A stretch of 64,000 nt of DNA from Chryseobacterium oranimense (lineage in GTDB: Bacteria; Bacteroidota; Bacteroidia; Flavobacteriales; Weeksellaceae): positions 930,001 through 994,000 of the forward strand of contig NZ_FQWT01000001.1 of NCBI RefSeq assembly GCF_900129755.1, in the 5' to 3' direction. Both the position numbers and the translations under genes were made by a program. Under the pieces are notes generated by a model. The model was not told where the DNA came from, did no database searches, and saw only the letters and a list, made by a program, of their open reading frames with translations. How positions within the stretch are numbered: the stretch's first letter is position 1; every line of letters starts with the position of its first letter. Positions 1 to 7,190 of the stretch are shown piece after piece.

Positions 1-708
1 TCGGAATATGTTGTGATTACTACCGATATTAATGCCAAGATCAAGGTTGAGCTTCCTACCATGGCCAATTTATACTGGTCGGAAGAGGAACTGAAGCACA
101 TCAGTCCCGCTGAATTTGTAAGGGCATCCATGTCTGTTCCGTTCTTTTTTGAGCCATTCCAGAAGAGAATTAATAAGGATGATGATTCTGTGAAATATGC
201 CTGGAAATTCTGGATGAATACGAAACCGGAAGGCATCTACCCTGCCGGACTTTTTATTGATGGCGGAAGTATTTCCAATTTTCCGATCGATATCTTTCAC
301 GCAAGCGATGTATTTTATCCAAGGATGCCACTTTTCGGGGTACAGCTAACGAGTGATTCGGATCTTCTTTCAGAAAAGGGAAAAACCAGTGAGGAAATTC
401 TCAAAACTCCTTTTTCTTATGCCGGAAACATCATCAGTACTTTAAAAGGTTTTAATGACAAAACATTCTTAACCAAGCATAGTTTCTATCGTCTTTACAG
501 TATCCAAAGCGTAAACTGCGGAACAAGCAGCTGGCTGAATTTCTTCATGAAAAGACAAGAAAAAGAAGATCTGTTCAACAGAGGCTTTCAGGCTGCCCTT
601 GACTTCCTGAATCAGTTTGACTGGGAAAAATATAAGTATGAAAGAATGATGCTTTCGATGAAGGAGAAAAAGATTCTGAAAGAGGAGGATACGAAAACGG
701 TGGGGTAA
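1..708 (+). CDS. Patatin-like phospholipase family protein, C-terminal part
   Basis: The frame is open to the left edge, so the N-terminus (with the oxyanion glycines and the GxSxG serine) lies outside the window; 235 codons remain. The visible part resembles the second half of a bacterial patatin domain: a strand ending in ITTDINAK, the segment PAEFVRASMSVPFFFEPF, and the catalytic aspartate in FIDGGSISNFP at about residue 87 of this fragment, which is the DG[A/G] motif of the Ser-Asp dyad. Family members are acyl hydrolases acting on phospholipids or other lipids. The C-terminal tail is rich in Lys and Glu. A GTG at 13 could be read as a start, but the protein would then lack its serine, so a 5' truncation by the window edge is the better reading. 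Substrate and location cannot be told. Confidence 0.82.
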   Translation, partial: SEYVVITTDINAKIKVELPTMANLYWSEEELKHISPAEFVRASMSVPFFFEPFQKRINKDDDSVKYAWKFWMNTKPEGIYPAGLFIDGGSISNFPIDIFHASDVFYPRMPLFGVQLTSDSDLLSEKGKTSEEILKTPFSYAGNIISTLKGFNDKTFLTKHSFYRLYSIQSVNCGTSSWLNFFMKRQEKEDLFNRGFQAALDFLNQFDWEKYKYERMMLSMKEKKILKEEDTKTVG

Positions 709-828
709 GGAATTTTGGATATGTCAGAACTTTCAATAAAAGAATAATCATTTAATAGTAACCTACAATTTGCCCTTTCTAATAATTTTTACAAAAACTT
801 GAAATATTATCCAAAAACTAAAATCAAT

Positions 829-1211
829 ATGTCCTTTTGGAAATACCTGTTATTTGCCAATATTTGCTTTTTTTCCTCATAAGCTGTAATTCCGAGCAAT
901 TTGACAAAGAGAAATGGCTTTCAGGAGATTCAGCATTATACAGCGGACATCGCAAGAAAATGCTAAATCACCTGATGAAAAATATTCTCAGCTTTGAACA
1001 TGGAAATAAAAAAGGGACCAGCAAAAAAGAGGTAATCAAACTCATCGGAAAACCAGATCAAATTAATAAAGAAACCGGAGCTGAAATTTATTTTATTGAA
1101 GAAAAAACAGGCTTGATTGATCCAAACGGCTATATTAACCTGCATTTGATTTATAAAAGTGATTCAAAATTAATCAGTTGGAGGATTGAAAATGTAGATT
1201 ATAAAAAATAA
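829..1211 (+). CDS. Small putative lipoprotein with an apparent frameshift in its signal peptide
   Basis: Read from the TTG at 837 the product is 124 residues with a LISC lipobox, but its N-terminus has no basic residue and starts on a rare codon. An ATG at 829, in another frame, gives a proper lipoprotein start (MSFWKYLLFANICFF) and then hits a stop. A run of seven T at 868-874 sits where the two frames would join. One more T would fuse them into a normal signal peptide followed by Cys-Asn-Ser-Glu. I infer a one-base loss in the homopolymer, from slippage or sequencing error. The mature part (about 105 residues) resembles small secreted proteins with a KxEVIKLIGKPDQ turn like SmpA/OmlA-type folds, but I do not recognise the family with certainty. 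The next gene starts 10 bp downstream, so the two are likely cotranscribed. Confidence 0.55.
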
Positions 1212-1221
1212 AAAAATTAAT

Positions 1222-1989
1222 ATGGGCGGATTCATAGAACTTTACAAAATTGATAAAACCAAAATCAAAGAAAGACTGTATCCCAAACTTTCTGATACAG
1301 CCCTTCCTGAAATATACAACAGCAATCTAAATACAAGTTTCGGAACCTTTCAAAATTATCTGATTAACAACAAAAATAGCCTCGATTACCTCAATACTTC
1401 CTATGAAACGATTCTCAAAAAGCTTCAGACAGAGAAATTCACTTTGGAACATAATGAGTTTTCTGCCATTTTTGATTGGTTTACCTGGTATTATCAGGAT
1501 AAACATCAGGGTGATGAAATTATTTTTGCAGAATATGGTCTGATTGCAATCGGAAACCTCAATGTACGATATGAAGTTCCTGTATTTTTTGCACTTACTG
1601 ATGACGGAATCAGAGATTTTTATTTGCCGCTTCTAAATCCCACAGATTTCGAATGGTATAATGATTCATCCTATCTGAATACCCAGAAAATACGGCTGAT
1701 GATTGATTACCTTGTTGTATTATGCTTTAATATTGCCGGATACAAAAAAGATCCATGCCAACAGGATATCAAAGAAAACTTTATAATTTCTGATAGTAGA
1801 AATGATCCGAATATGCAGATAAGTACATGGAAACATCTGGAATCTTACCTTAACGGCAATAAAAATAACCGCAGCACAATGGAATATCTTTTTGAAGACG
1901 GCTACACCTATATTCCGGGAATAGTATTAGATATTAAAAGAAATCTTGGAAGTTATCAGGGCCTAATTTATAAAGATAACTCCTATTAA
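1222..1989 (+). CDS. Uncharacterised protein, 255 aa
   Basis: Starts at ATG 1222, just after the lipoprotein stop, suggesting one transcript. No signal peptide or membrane segment is visible, so it is probably cytoplasmic. It is rich in aromatic and acidic residues (for example FDWFTWYYQDKHQGDE near residue 85) and has a mixed alpha/beta look. I do not recognise a family. Its arrangement behind a small lipoprotein, in a region of unrelated small genes, is the kind seen for lineage-specific pairs, but nothing in the sequence points to a reaction or partner. Confidence 0.6.
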   Translation: MGGFIELYKIDKTKIKERLYPKLSDTALPEIYNSNLNTSFGTFQNYLINNKNSLDYLNTSYETILKKLQTEKFTLEHNEFSAIFDWFTWYYQDKHQGDEIIFAEYGLIAIGNLNVRYEVPVFFALTDDGIRDFYLPLLNPTDFEWYNDSSYLNTQKIRLMIDYLVVLCFNIAGYKKDPCQQDIKENFIISDSRNDPNMQISTWKHLESYLNGNKNNRSTMEYLFEDGYTYIPGIVLDIKRNLGSYQGLIYKDNSY

Positions 1990-1990
1990 C

Positions 1991-2521
1991 TTATAATGCC
2001 TCCAAAAACTCCAGATATATCGGCACACTCCTTTCCACCCATTCTTCTGAAGGATCATTTTCGATTCCGTAATACACAAAAGGTTCCTTATACTCTGCCC
2101 TGATATAATCGAAAGTCAGCTCGTAAGGCCGGAAAAGCTCATTCATGGTATATTTATATTTTCCGGAAGCGCTGTACCCTTCTTCATCAATTCCTGCTGT
2201 AACGGCTAATGTTATTTTCTTTCCTCCTGCTTTGAAGCCGCTTTTACTTCCGTAAGCCCAGCCGTAAAGAAGCACTTCATCAAACCATTTTTTCAGAAGT
2301 GGCGGACTGCTGAACCAGTAAAACGGAAACTGGAAAACAATTTTGTCATAAGATTCTATCAGCTGCTGTTCTTTTGCCACATCGATTTTTTCGTCCGGAT
2401 AAGCATCGTATAATGAATGAACGGTATATTTTTCAGGATACTTTTTCAGTTCTTCCATCCATCTTTTATTGATCACCGATTTTCCCATTTCCGGGTGAAT
2501 AATGATAATTAATGTTTTCAT
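1991..2521 (-). CDS. NAD(P)H-dependent oxidoreductase, flavodoxin_2 (quinone reductase-like) family
   Basis: 176 residues with the flavodoxin-like fold of the NQO1/KefF/MdaB group: an N-terminal strand MKTLIIIIHPEMGKS (the hydrophobic strand and P-x-x-[GS]-x-S flavin-phosphate loop), then YDKIVFQFPFYWFSSPPLLKKWFDEVLLYGWAYG, the hallmark region of the family (FPxYW...P..LK.W.D.V...G.A). Members use FAD or FMN to reduce quinones or similar electrophiles with two electrons. The start at 2521 is preferred over a TTG seven codons upstream because the first strand begins right at this ATG. It is divergent from an HxlR regulator, with a perfect inverted repeat in the 90 bp between them, a layout typical of regulator-controlled electrophile or quinone response genes. 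The 3' end is 2 bp from the convergent upstream gene. Confidence 0.85.
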   Translation of the reverse strand: MKTLIIIIHPEMGKSVINKRWMEELKKYPEKYTVHSLYDAYPDEKIDVAKEQQLIESYDKIVFQFPFYWFSSPPLLKKWFDEVLLYGWAYGSKSGFKAGGKKITLAVTAGIDEEGYSASGKYKYTMNELFRPYELTFDYIRAEYKEPFVYYGIENDPSEEWVERSVPIYLEFLEAL

Positions 2522-2556
2522 TTGTTTAAATTTCTTCAGCAAAAATAATATACGTA

Positions 2557-2610
2557 ACTTACATTTCTATCATTAGTGTCCAATTGTATGGTACTATAAA
2601 AAATGTAAGT
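2557..2610. promoter_or_regulatory. Perfect 10-bp inverted repeat in the divergent HxlR/oxidoreductase promoter
   Basis: ACTTACATTT at 2557-2566 and its exact reverse complement AAATGTAAGT at 2601-2610, 34 bp apart, fill the space between the two divergent genes; the right arm ends 1 bp before the regulator ATG. The likely role is binding by the HxlR-type protein encoded next to it; this is inferred from position and symmetry only. Confidence 0.5.
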
Positions 2611-2611
2611 A

Positions 2612-2995
2612 ATGACTAAAATAAAGGAAACATCAACCAATTTTGCCAATAAAAAAGCCCTGGCCGACGAGTGTCCGGAGATCTACGCTTCCAATACGAT
2701 TGGCGGACAGTGGGCCCTTGCGATCTGCTGTTATCTGATCAACGGAAAATTAAGATTTGGAGAACTTAGAAAAAAATTAAACAATATCACGGAACGGATG
2801 CTGACACTCCAGCTCCGCAGACTGGAGGAAGACAGGATCATTACCAGAACTGTTTACGCAGAAGTTCCTCCGCGTGTGGAATATGAACTTACTGAAATCG
2901 GGTATAAGTTAAAACCCATTATCCTGGAATTTGAAAAATGGGGCAAAGAACATAAGGAAATCATGAAAAATGCAGATTCTGTTTCAAAGCTATAG
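2612..2995 (+). CDS. HxlR family winged-helix transcriptional regulator
   Basis: 127 residues with the HxlR pattern: a short Cys-containing lead (DECPEIYAS), IGGQWALAICCYLINGKLRFGELRKKL, then ITERMLTLQLRRLEEDRIITRTVYAEVPPRVEYELTEIGYKLKPIILEFEKWG, which is the recognition helix, the wing and the dimerising C-terminal helix. HxlR/MarR-related regulators often sense electrophiles, quinones or disulfide stress through a cysteine near the N-terminus; Cys21 and the CC pair near residue 38 are present. It is transcribed away from a quinone-reductase-like flavoprotein and probably controls both genes through the inverted repeat between them. The effector is unknown. Confidence 0.9.
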   Translation: MTKIKETSTNFANKKALADECPEIYASNTIGGQWALAICCYLINGKLRFGELRKKLNNITERMLTLQLRRLEEDRIITRTVYAEVPPRVEYELTEIGYKLKPIILEFEKWGKEHKEIMKNADSVSKL

Positions 2996-3006
2996 AAACT
3001 GTAGAT

Positions 3007-3073
3007 CCGGGTTTAGGCTAAAGCCGGATTGCATATGTTTATTATTGAACGGACTAAAGTCCGTTGCTATTGA
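3007..3073. repeat. Dispersed palindromic repeat (copy 1)
   Basis: Two small hairpins in tandem. GGCT-AA-AGCC at 3016-3025 lies inside CCGG boundaries, and ACGGACT-AA-AGTCCGT at 3049-3064 is followed by TGCTATTGA. A second copy with the same layout is at 8859-8883. Two stem pairs differ between copies in a compensatory way (A-T against G-C), so the stem rather than the primary sequence is kept. Confidence 0.7.
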
Positions 3074-3140
3074 TGTAGATGCATACCCATTGATTCAATA
3101 GAAATTAATTTCATTATAAAACAGATTTTACAACAACTTT

Positions 3141-3587
3141 ATGACTGCATTAGACTCTTTAAGAGAAACTTTATCTTTCCAGGCATCCAGAAATAATCCC
3201 GGGGCCAATTATTACTATGAATTTGAGATTGTTCCGTTTGATCAATCTATCCATGCGACGGATTTTATGAGAACCCATTTTCATTTAAAATACAACGATA
3301 CATTGACTGTACATGAAATAAGCGAATCTGAATTCAAAAAAGCCATATATCATTGGTTCTTTGAATGTGAAGGTTCAAAAAATGCCAATACAAACCCTTC
3401 AGAAAATACGGAATATGTAGAAAGCTTTTATCAGTCTTTAGCATCTGAGACCAAAAGAAAAAGGATTTATCACTTTCAGAATGTGAATGAAGGGCATTAT
3501 GAATATCAGCTGGGTATCTATTTTGACTATTTTTATATTGAAGGGGAGGAAAATAATTTTCTGGTTTATTTTAATATGCAGGATTAA
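3141..3587 (+). CDS. Uncharacterised protein, 148 aa
   Basis: Starts at ATG 3141 after an intergenic repeat and ends 9 bp from the convergent tag gene. No signal peptide or membrane helix. The protein is acidic and rich in aromatic residues (NYYYEFEIVPFD near residue 23; YFDYFYIEGEENNF near the end), with a predicted mixed alpha/beta content. No known motif was recognised, and the neighbours give no functional hint. Confidence 0.55.
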   Translation: MTALDSLRETLSFQASRNNPGANYYYEFEIVPFDQSIHATDFMRTHFHLKYNDTLTVHEISESEFKKAIYHWFFECEGSKNANTNPSENTEYVESFYQSLASETKRKRIYHFQNVNEGHYEYQLGIYFDYFYIEGEENNFLVYFNMQD

Positions 3588-3596
3588 TCTGTAACT

Positions 3597-4145
3597 CTAC
3601 TTCATCCAAAGCGGTTCCTGCTTCATAACATCCTTATAAACAGGACAATGTTCTGCATGCGCCCCTTTCAGATATCCTGTACTCATTAAAAATTCATTCA
3701 CGATCTCCCCGCCGGTAAATTTGAATGTTTTTTTAAAGAGTTTCATCCATTCAGGAAGGGTTTTAGGATGATGATGCTCCAGCCATTTTTCAAATGAGCC
3801 GAATTCCTCCTGTAAGTTTAGAATGGTTTTAGCGTTTTCAATAGCAGCATTAACTTTCAGGCGGTTGCGGATAATTCCGGGATCATTCAGCAGTCTTTCC
3901 CGGTCTGCTTCCGTATAAGCAGCAATAGCCCGGATATCAAAATTGCTGTATGCCTTCCTGAAGCTTTCCTCTTTCTTGAGTACTGTTTCCCAGCTCAGCC
4001 CTGCCTGGTTGATCTCCAGGATCAGTCTTCCGAAAAGCTCATTGTCATCGTGGATCGGAAATCCGTAATGGTTGTCGTGGTAATTTTTATGAAGTTCCTT
4101 CCTGCTTTCAGGCTTCATTCCTTCTATTGCTGAACAATAACTCAT
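3597..4145 (-). CDS. tag: DNA-3-methyladenine glycosylase I
   Basis: 182 residues matching the Tag family end to end. The zinc-snap ligands are present: Cys4, His23 (in YHD), and the HxxxC pair His163/Cys167. The adenine-pocket Glu is at about residue 44, followed by QAGLSWETVLKKE, the FDIRAIAAY helix and GIIRNRLKVNAAI. The enzyme excises 3-methyladenine from alkylated DNA as the first step of base excision repair. Its start overlaps the stop of the upstream MazG-like gene by 4 bp (ATGA), so the two are translationally coupled, which makes a combined nucleotide-pool and DNA-damage function attractive. Length is close to E. coli Tag (187 residues). Confidence 0.93.
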   Translation of the reverse strand: MSYCSAIEGMKPESRKELHKNYHDNHYGFPIHDDNELFGRLILEINQAGLSWETVLKKEESFRKAYSNFDIRAIAAYTEADRERLLNDPGIIRNRLKVNAAIENAKTILNLQEEFGSFEKWLEHHHPKTLPEWMKLFKKTFKFTGGEIVNEFLMSTGYLKGAHAEHCPVYKDVMKQEPLWMK

Positions 4146-4462
4146 TTAAATAAATTTTCTGTTTTGGTTAAAAATTTTTCCAAAGCTTCTTTAATATCTA
4201 TCCCAGTACGATCTGCTAAAACAATAATCCACCAGATATTTTCACCCAATTTATGTTCTAGCTCTGCAGCAGAATCTTTTTTCAGCCATCTTTTCTGATG
4301 CGACATGATATTTCTTCCCACAAGTCCGGCATCCGTAAGATAGGCCAGAGCATCTTCTTCCAAGGTCCATTCTGTGCCGTGATGCTGTTTTTCCAGCTGA
4401 TGGTACTGTTCTCTGATCTTTAAAGAACGATTTATGATTTCGTCAAAATTATTTTGATCCAT
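4142..4462 (-). CDS. MazG-like nucleotide pyrophosphohydrolase-fold protein
   Basis: 106 residues, entirely helical by eye. The segment AAELEHKLGENIWWIIVLADRTGIDIKEALEKFLTKTENLF resembles the second half of the all-alpha NTP pyrophosphohydrolase fold (MazG, RS21-C6 and relatives), where acidic residues of ELxxELGDxLWxxxxLAxxxGIDLxxA bind Mg2+. In this copy the E..E...D spacing is partly altered (ELEHKLGEN in place of EELGD), so activity is uncertain. Enzymes of the fold hydrolyse non-canonical or excess dNTPs. It overlaps tag by 4 bp as the first gene of a two-gene operon. The family call is moderate. Confidence 0.62.
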   Translation of the reverse strand: MDQNNFDEIINRSLKIREQYHQLEKQHHGTEWTLEEDALAYLTDAGLVGRNIMSHQKRWLKKDSAAELEHKLGENIWWIIVLADRTGIDIKEALEKFLTKTENLFK

Positions 4463-4596
4463 TCTTTTTATAATTAATTCAGAAGGTAAAGATAAATCAA
4501 GATTGTGACAACTGTTTGTCAGTAGTCTTTTTAATTTAAATTTTTTATCCTGAGAGTTTTTATAAAATCATAAATTAGAGCTTTAAAAAATATGAC

Positions 4597-5514
4597 ATGA
4601 AATTTTTTTCTTTTCTTTTAGCTCTGATTTTTGTCTCCTTTAATGCGCAGACAATATATTCCAAGGCTTACGGTAATCCAAAAGATATCCCCATCATTTT
4701 TATTCATGGCGGACCGAGCGGAAATGCCACTCTATTTGAAGGAACCACAGCCCGGAAGCTAGCAGATAAAGGATTTTATGTGATTGTATACGACAGACGC
4801 GGAGAAGGCAGATCCAAGGATAAAAATGCTTCCATGACTTTTACAGAAAGCTTTGAAGACCTCAACGGAATTTATAAAATGTATGGGATTGACAAAGCAA
4901 ACATTGTTGCCCACAGCTTTGGAGGAATTATAGGAACATTATTTACAAAAAAATTTCCTGATAAAGTAAGCTCATTAACTCTGGTGGGAGCTTTATTTTC
5001 CCAGCAGGAAACCTACGATCATATTTTAAAACAAGCCAAAGAAAAGTTTAAAAATGATTCTTCGAAAATGGCTGAAATTTCTGAGATTGAACATTTAAGT
5101 AAAAACTCAGCAGATTACAGGAAAAGATGCTACAATTTAGCAAGCGATATGAAATTATTCAGCATGCCTTCACCAACCCCGGAAAGCCAGAAATTAAGAA
5201 CTGAATATGAGTCCGGTGAGTTTTACGCTGCTAATTTCAGAAATCCGGAATCCCCTCTGAAATTCTATAAAAATGAAAGTCAGAATAATCTTGACAATAC
5301 TGCCGTTTTGAAAGAAATCAAAAAAACAGGCATCCCGATTTTTGCGGTCTACGGAAAAAATGATGGAATATTTTCTGAGAAACAACTCAATGATATAAAA
5401 AATATAGCCGGAAAAGATCATTTTAAGCTGATAGACAATTGTTCACATTATTTATTCGTAGATCAACAGGAAGAATTTCTGCAATTCATAAGTTTACTAT
5501 CAAATAAAGTGTAG
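4597..5514 (+). CDS. Secreted alpha/beta hydrolase
   Basis: 305 residues with a cleavable signal peptide (MKFFSFLLALIFVSFNAQ), so likely periplasmic or exported. Alpha/beta-hydrolase landmarks: HGGPSG (residues 37-42, oxyanion region), YDRRGEGRS, nucleophile elbow AHSFG with Ser107 (Ala replaces the first Gly), acid Asp256 in YGKNDGIF, and base His284 in NCSHYLF. The HGGP opening and the DRRGxGRS strand resemble proline-iminopeptidase-like hydrolases, but the substrate cannot be assigned. The next gene starts 10 bp downstream, so they may share a transcript. Confidence 0.85.
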   Translation: MKFFSFLLALIFVSFNAQTIYSKAYGNPKDIPIIFIHGGPSGNATLFEGTTARKLADKGFYVIVYDRRGEGRSKDKNASMTFTESFEDLNGIYKMYGIDKANIVAHSFGGIIGTLFTKKFPDKVSSLTLVGALFSQQETYDHILKQAKEKFKNDSSKMAEISEIEHLSKNSADYRKRCYNLASDMKLFSMPSPTPESQKLRTEYESGEFYAANFRNPESPLKFYKNESQNNLDNTAVLKEIKKTGIPIFAVYGKNDGIFSEKQLNDIKNIAGKDHFKLIDNCSHYLFVDQQEEFLQFISLLSNKV

Positions 5515-5524
5515 TTTTGTAAAA

Positions 5525-5902
5525 ATGACCATATCAGGAACTCATATAAAAAACTACAAAGCACTTATCCTGGTGTTTGTATTGGTATTTTCATTATCTC
5601 CGTGTTCCTTAAAAAGAGATTTTCTCAGTATTTTTGATATCCAGCACATCAGTGGCTTAAATAAAGTTAAAATCACCGGCAGTGCTGCATCCTGTGTTTT
5701 CTCCGGTGAAACCTCATCTTCGAGGATAATTCTTTCAAAAGCTGATGTAAAGCTTAAAAACAGTGGTTTTATTTTCTATTCAGATACAGAACTCAGCTTC
5801 AGAGAAGAAAAAATTACATTTCCAAAATATTCCGGGCATACTTCCGGAAACAGCCCTCCAAAGTATATTTTATTTAAAAGACTGAAATTGAATCCGGCTT
5901 AA
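5525..5902 (+). CDS. Uncharacterised exported or membrane-anchored small protein, 125 aa
   Basis: An N-terminal stretch YKALILVFVLVFSLSPC (about residues 11-27) looks like a signal peptide or lipoprotein-like anchor, followed by a basic, Ser-rich region with little predicted structure. The C-terminal third contains SFREEKITFPKYSGHTSGNSPPKYILFKRLKL. No family was recognised. It lies between the hydrolase and the DoxD-DoxA fusion on the same strand with short gaps (10 and 55 bp), so a shared transcript is plausible. Any link to the redox protein downstream is only positional. Confidence 0.5.
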   Translation: MTISGTHIKNYKALILVFVLVFSLSPCSLKRDFLSIFDIQHISGLNKVKITGSAASCVFSGETSSSRIILSKADVKLKNSGFIFYSDTELSFREEKITFPKYSGHTSGNSPPKYILFKRLKLNPA

Positions 5903-5957
5903 AGTTTTTAACCGGAACCATTTTTAAAACAAAGTCTTTTAATACAATATAATTTCA

Positions 5958-6977
5958 ATGAAACATATATCAGACAGCCCGTCTTCTCATCTGGCGGGGC
6001 TCTATCTATTGCCTTTCCGGCTTGTGATCGGATGGACCTATTTTTCAGCTTTCTGGCGAAGGCTCATTCTCGAAAACAAACTTATTCCTGAAGAAGCAGG
6101 ATATATCGGGGAAAAGTTCAATCATTTCCTGCCCAATGCTTTAGGCATAAAACCTCTTATAGAATACCTGGTCACGCATCCGGATACCCTTCAAACTTCA
6201 ATGATGGTTTTTACAATCCTGGAAGCTGTTGTAGGATTATTCATCATTTTAGGGTTATTGACAAGGCTAATGAGTATAGGAATTTTTGGTCTTGCCCTGG
6301 GAATTCTCCTGGGCTCAGGCTGGATCGGCACGACCTGCTTGGATGAATGGCAGATAGGCGTTTTGGGAATCGCGGGAGGATTTGTTTTATTCCTTACCGG
6401 AAGCGGTCCTTTTTCTTTAGATTATTATTTCATTAAGAATCATAAAAATTTCATCCACAAAAAGTGGTTTCCATGGTTAGCATCGGGTATTCTTCCTTTA
6501 TCAAAGCCTAAAACCCTTGTCTTCGTAGGCTCAGTGTTCGTTTTCGGACTTACGCTGTATACCAATCAATATTTTCATGGTGGAATCTGGGGAAAACTGC
6601 ACAATAAATCCGTAAAACCCAAAATTGAAATTTCCAATATTTCTCTCATGAACTCGGATTTAAAATTTGAGGTGTACAGAACTGAAGGTGCAGATGTATA
6701 CGGTTCTTTTCTGATTGGCATCCATATTCTGGATCAGAACGGAAACATTTTAAAAGAGCTTAACCACAAAGAACTTTCGGAGTTTCCGAAAGAAAATATC
6801 AGTAATCATTATGTAGCGAAAGTGAAGCCGGGAAAACACAGTCTGGTAATTCCACTCGGCTCAAAGGCTAATCTTACGGTGAGTCTTAATGATATTTTAA
6901 CGGAAAAAGAAAAAATCCATTCCGTAAAGCTGATTGATATCAGCGGGGTTGAATGGACTGTAGCATTAAATCAGTAA
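5958..6977 (+). CDS. Fused DoxD-DoxA (thiosulfate:quinone oxidoreductase-like) membrane protein
   Basis: 339 residues. The N-terminal part (about 15-160) has four hydrophobic segments typical of the DoxD/DoxX fold (LPFRLVIGWTYFSAFWRR, LEAVVGLFIILGLLTRL, GIFGLALGILLGSGW, GVLGIAGGFVLFLTGSGPFSLDYY), including a conserved Cys in TTCLDEW. A fifth segment near 185-203 leads into a beta-rich domain (about 205-339) that ends like DoxA. In Acidianus the two subunits are separate polypeptides of a thiosulfate:quinone oxidoreductase; Bacteroidota proteins often carry them fused. Whether this one oxidises thiosulfate is not shown: no sulfur-oxidation genes lie nearby. Topology suggests the DoxA part is outside the inner membrane. 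Confidence 0.82.
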   Translation: MKHISDSPSSHLAGLYLLPFRLVIGWTYFSAFWRRLILENKLIPEEAGYIGEKFNHFLPNALGIKPLIEYLVTHPDTLQTSMMVFTILEAVVGLFIILGLLTRLMSIGIFGLALGILLGSGWIGTTCLDEWQIGVLGIAGGFVLFLTGSGPFSLDYYFIKNHKNFIHKKWFPWLASGILPLSKPKTLVFVGSVFVFGLTLYTNQYFHGGIWGKLHNKSVKPKIEISNISLMNSDLKFEVYRTEGADVYGSFLIGIHILDQNGNILKELNHKELSEFPKENISNHYVAKVKPGKHSLVIPLGSKANLTVSLNDILTEKEKIHSVKLIDISGVEWTVALNQ

Positions 6978-7000
6978 GTGTTTTTAAGATTATTAAGTTG

Positions 7001-7097
7001 AGATGCTTCGACTCCGCTCAGCATGATAGCACGAAAAAAGCGCCGGTAAAAAACAGTCAGTATTAGAAATGTCATGCTGAGCGGAGTCGAAGCATCT
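7001..7097. repeat. Perfect 26-bp inverted repeat (dispersed flavobacterial type)
   Basis: Arm 7001-7026 (starting AGATGCTTCGACTCCG) is the exact reverse complement of 7072-7097, with a 45-bp loop. The arms encode no protein and lie between convergent genes just before a terminator. The wording (GCTTCGACTCCGCTCAGCATGA) is of a kind I recall as recurring in Flavobacteriia genomes; that recurrence is recollection and could not be searched here. Confidence 0.8.
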
Positions 7098-7146
7098 TCA
7101 TATAAACTAATGATTGGTATAATTTCATAATCATTTTCCACAAAAA

Positions 7147-7171
7147 AAGCCTCCGGACATTCCGGAGGCTT
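7147..7171 (-). terminator. Rho-independent terminator of the efflux operon
   Basis: Stem 7147-7157 / 7161-7171 (AAGCCTCCGGA with a 3-nt loop), followed on the minus strand by a run of T. It sits 20 bp after the stop of the MFS gene, and its A/T flanks could also stop transcription from the plus side. Confidence 0.85.
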
Positions 7172-7190
7172 TGTATTTATTCAGATCAAT

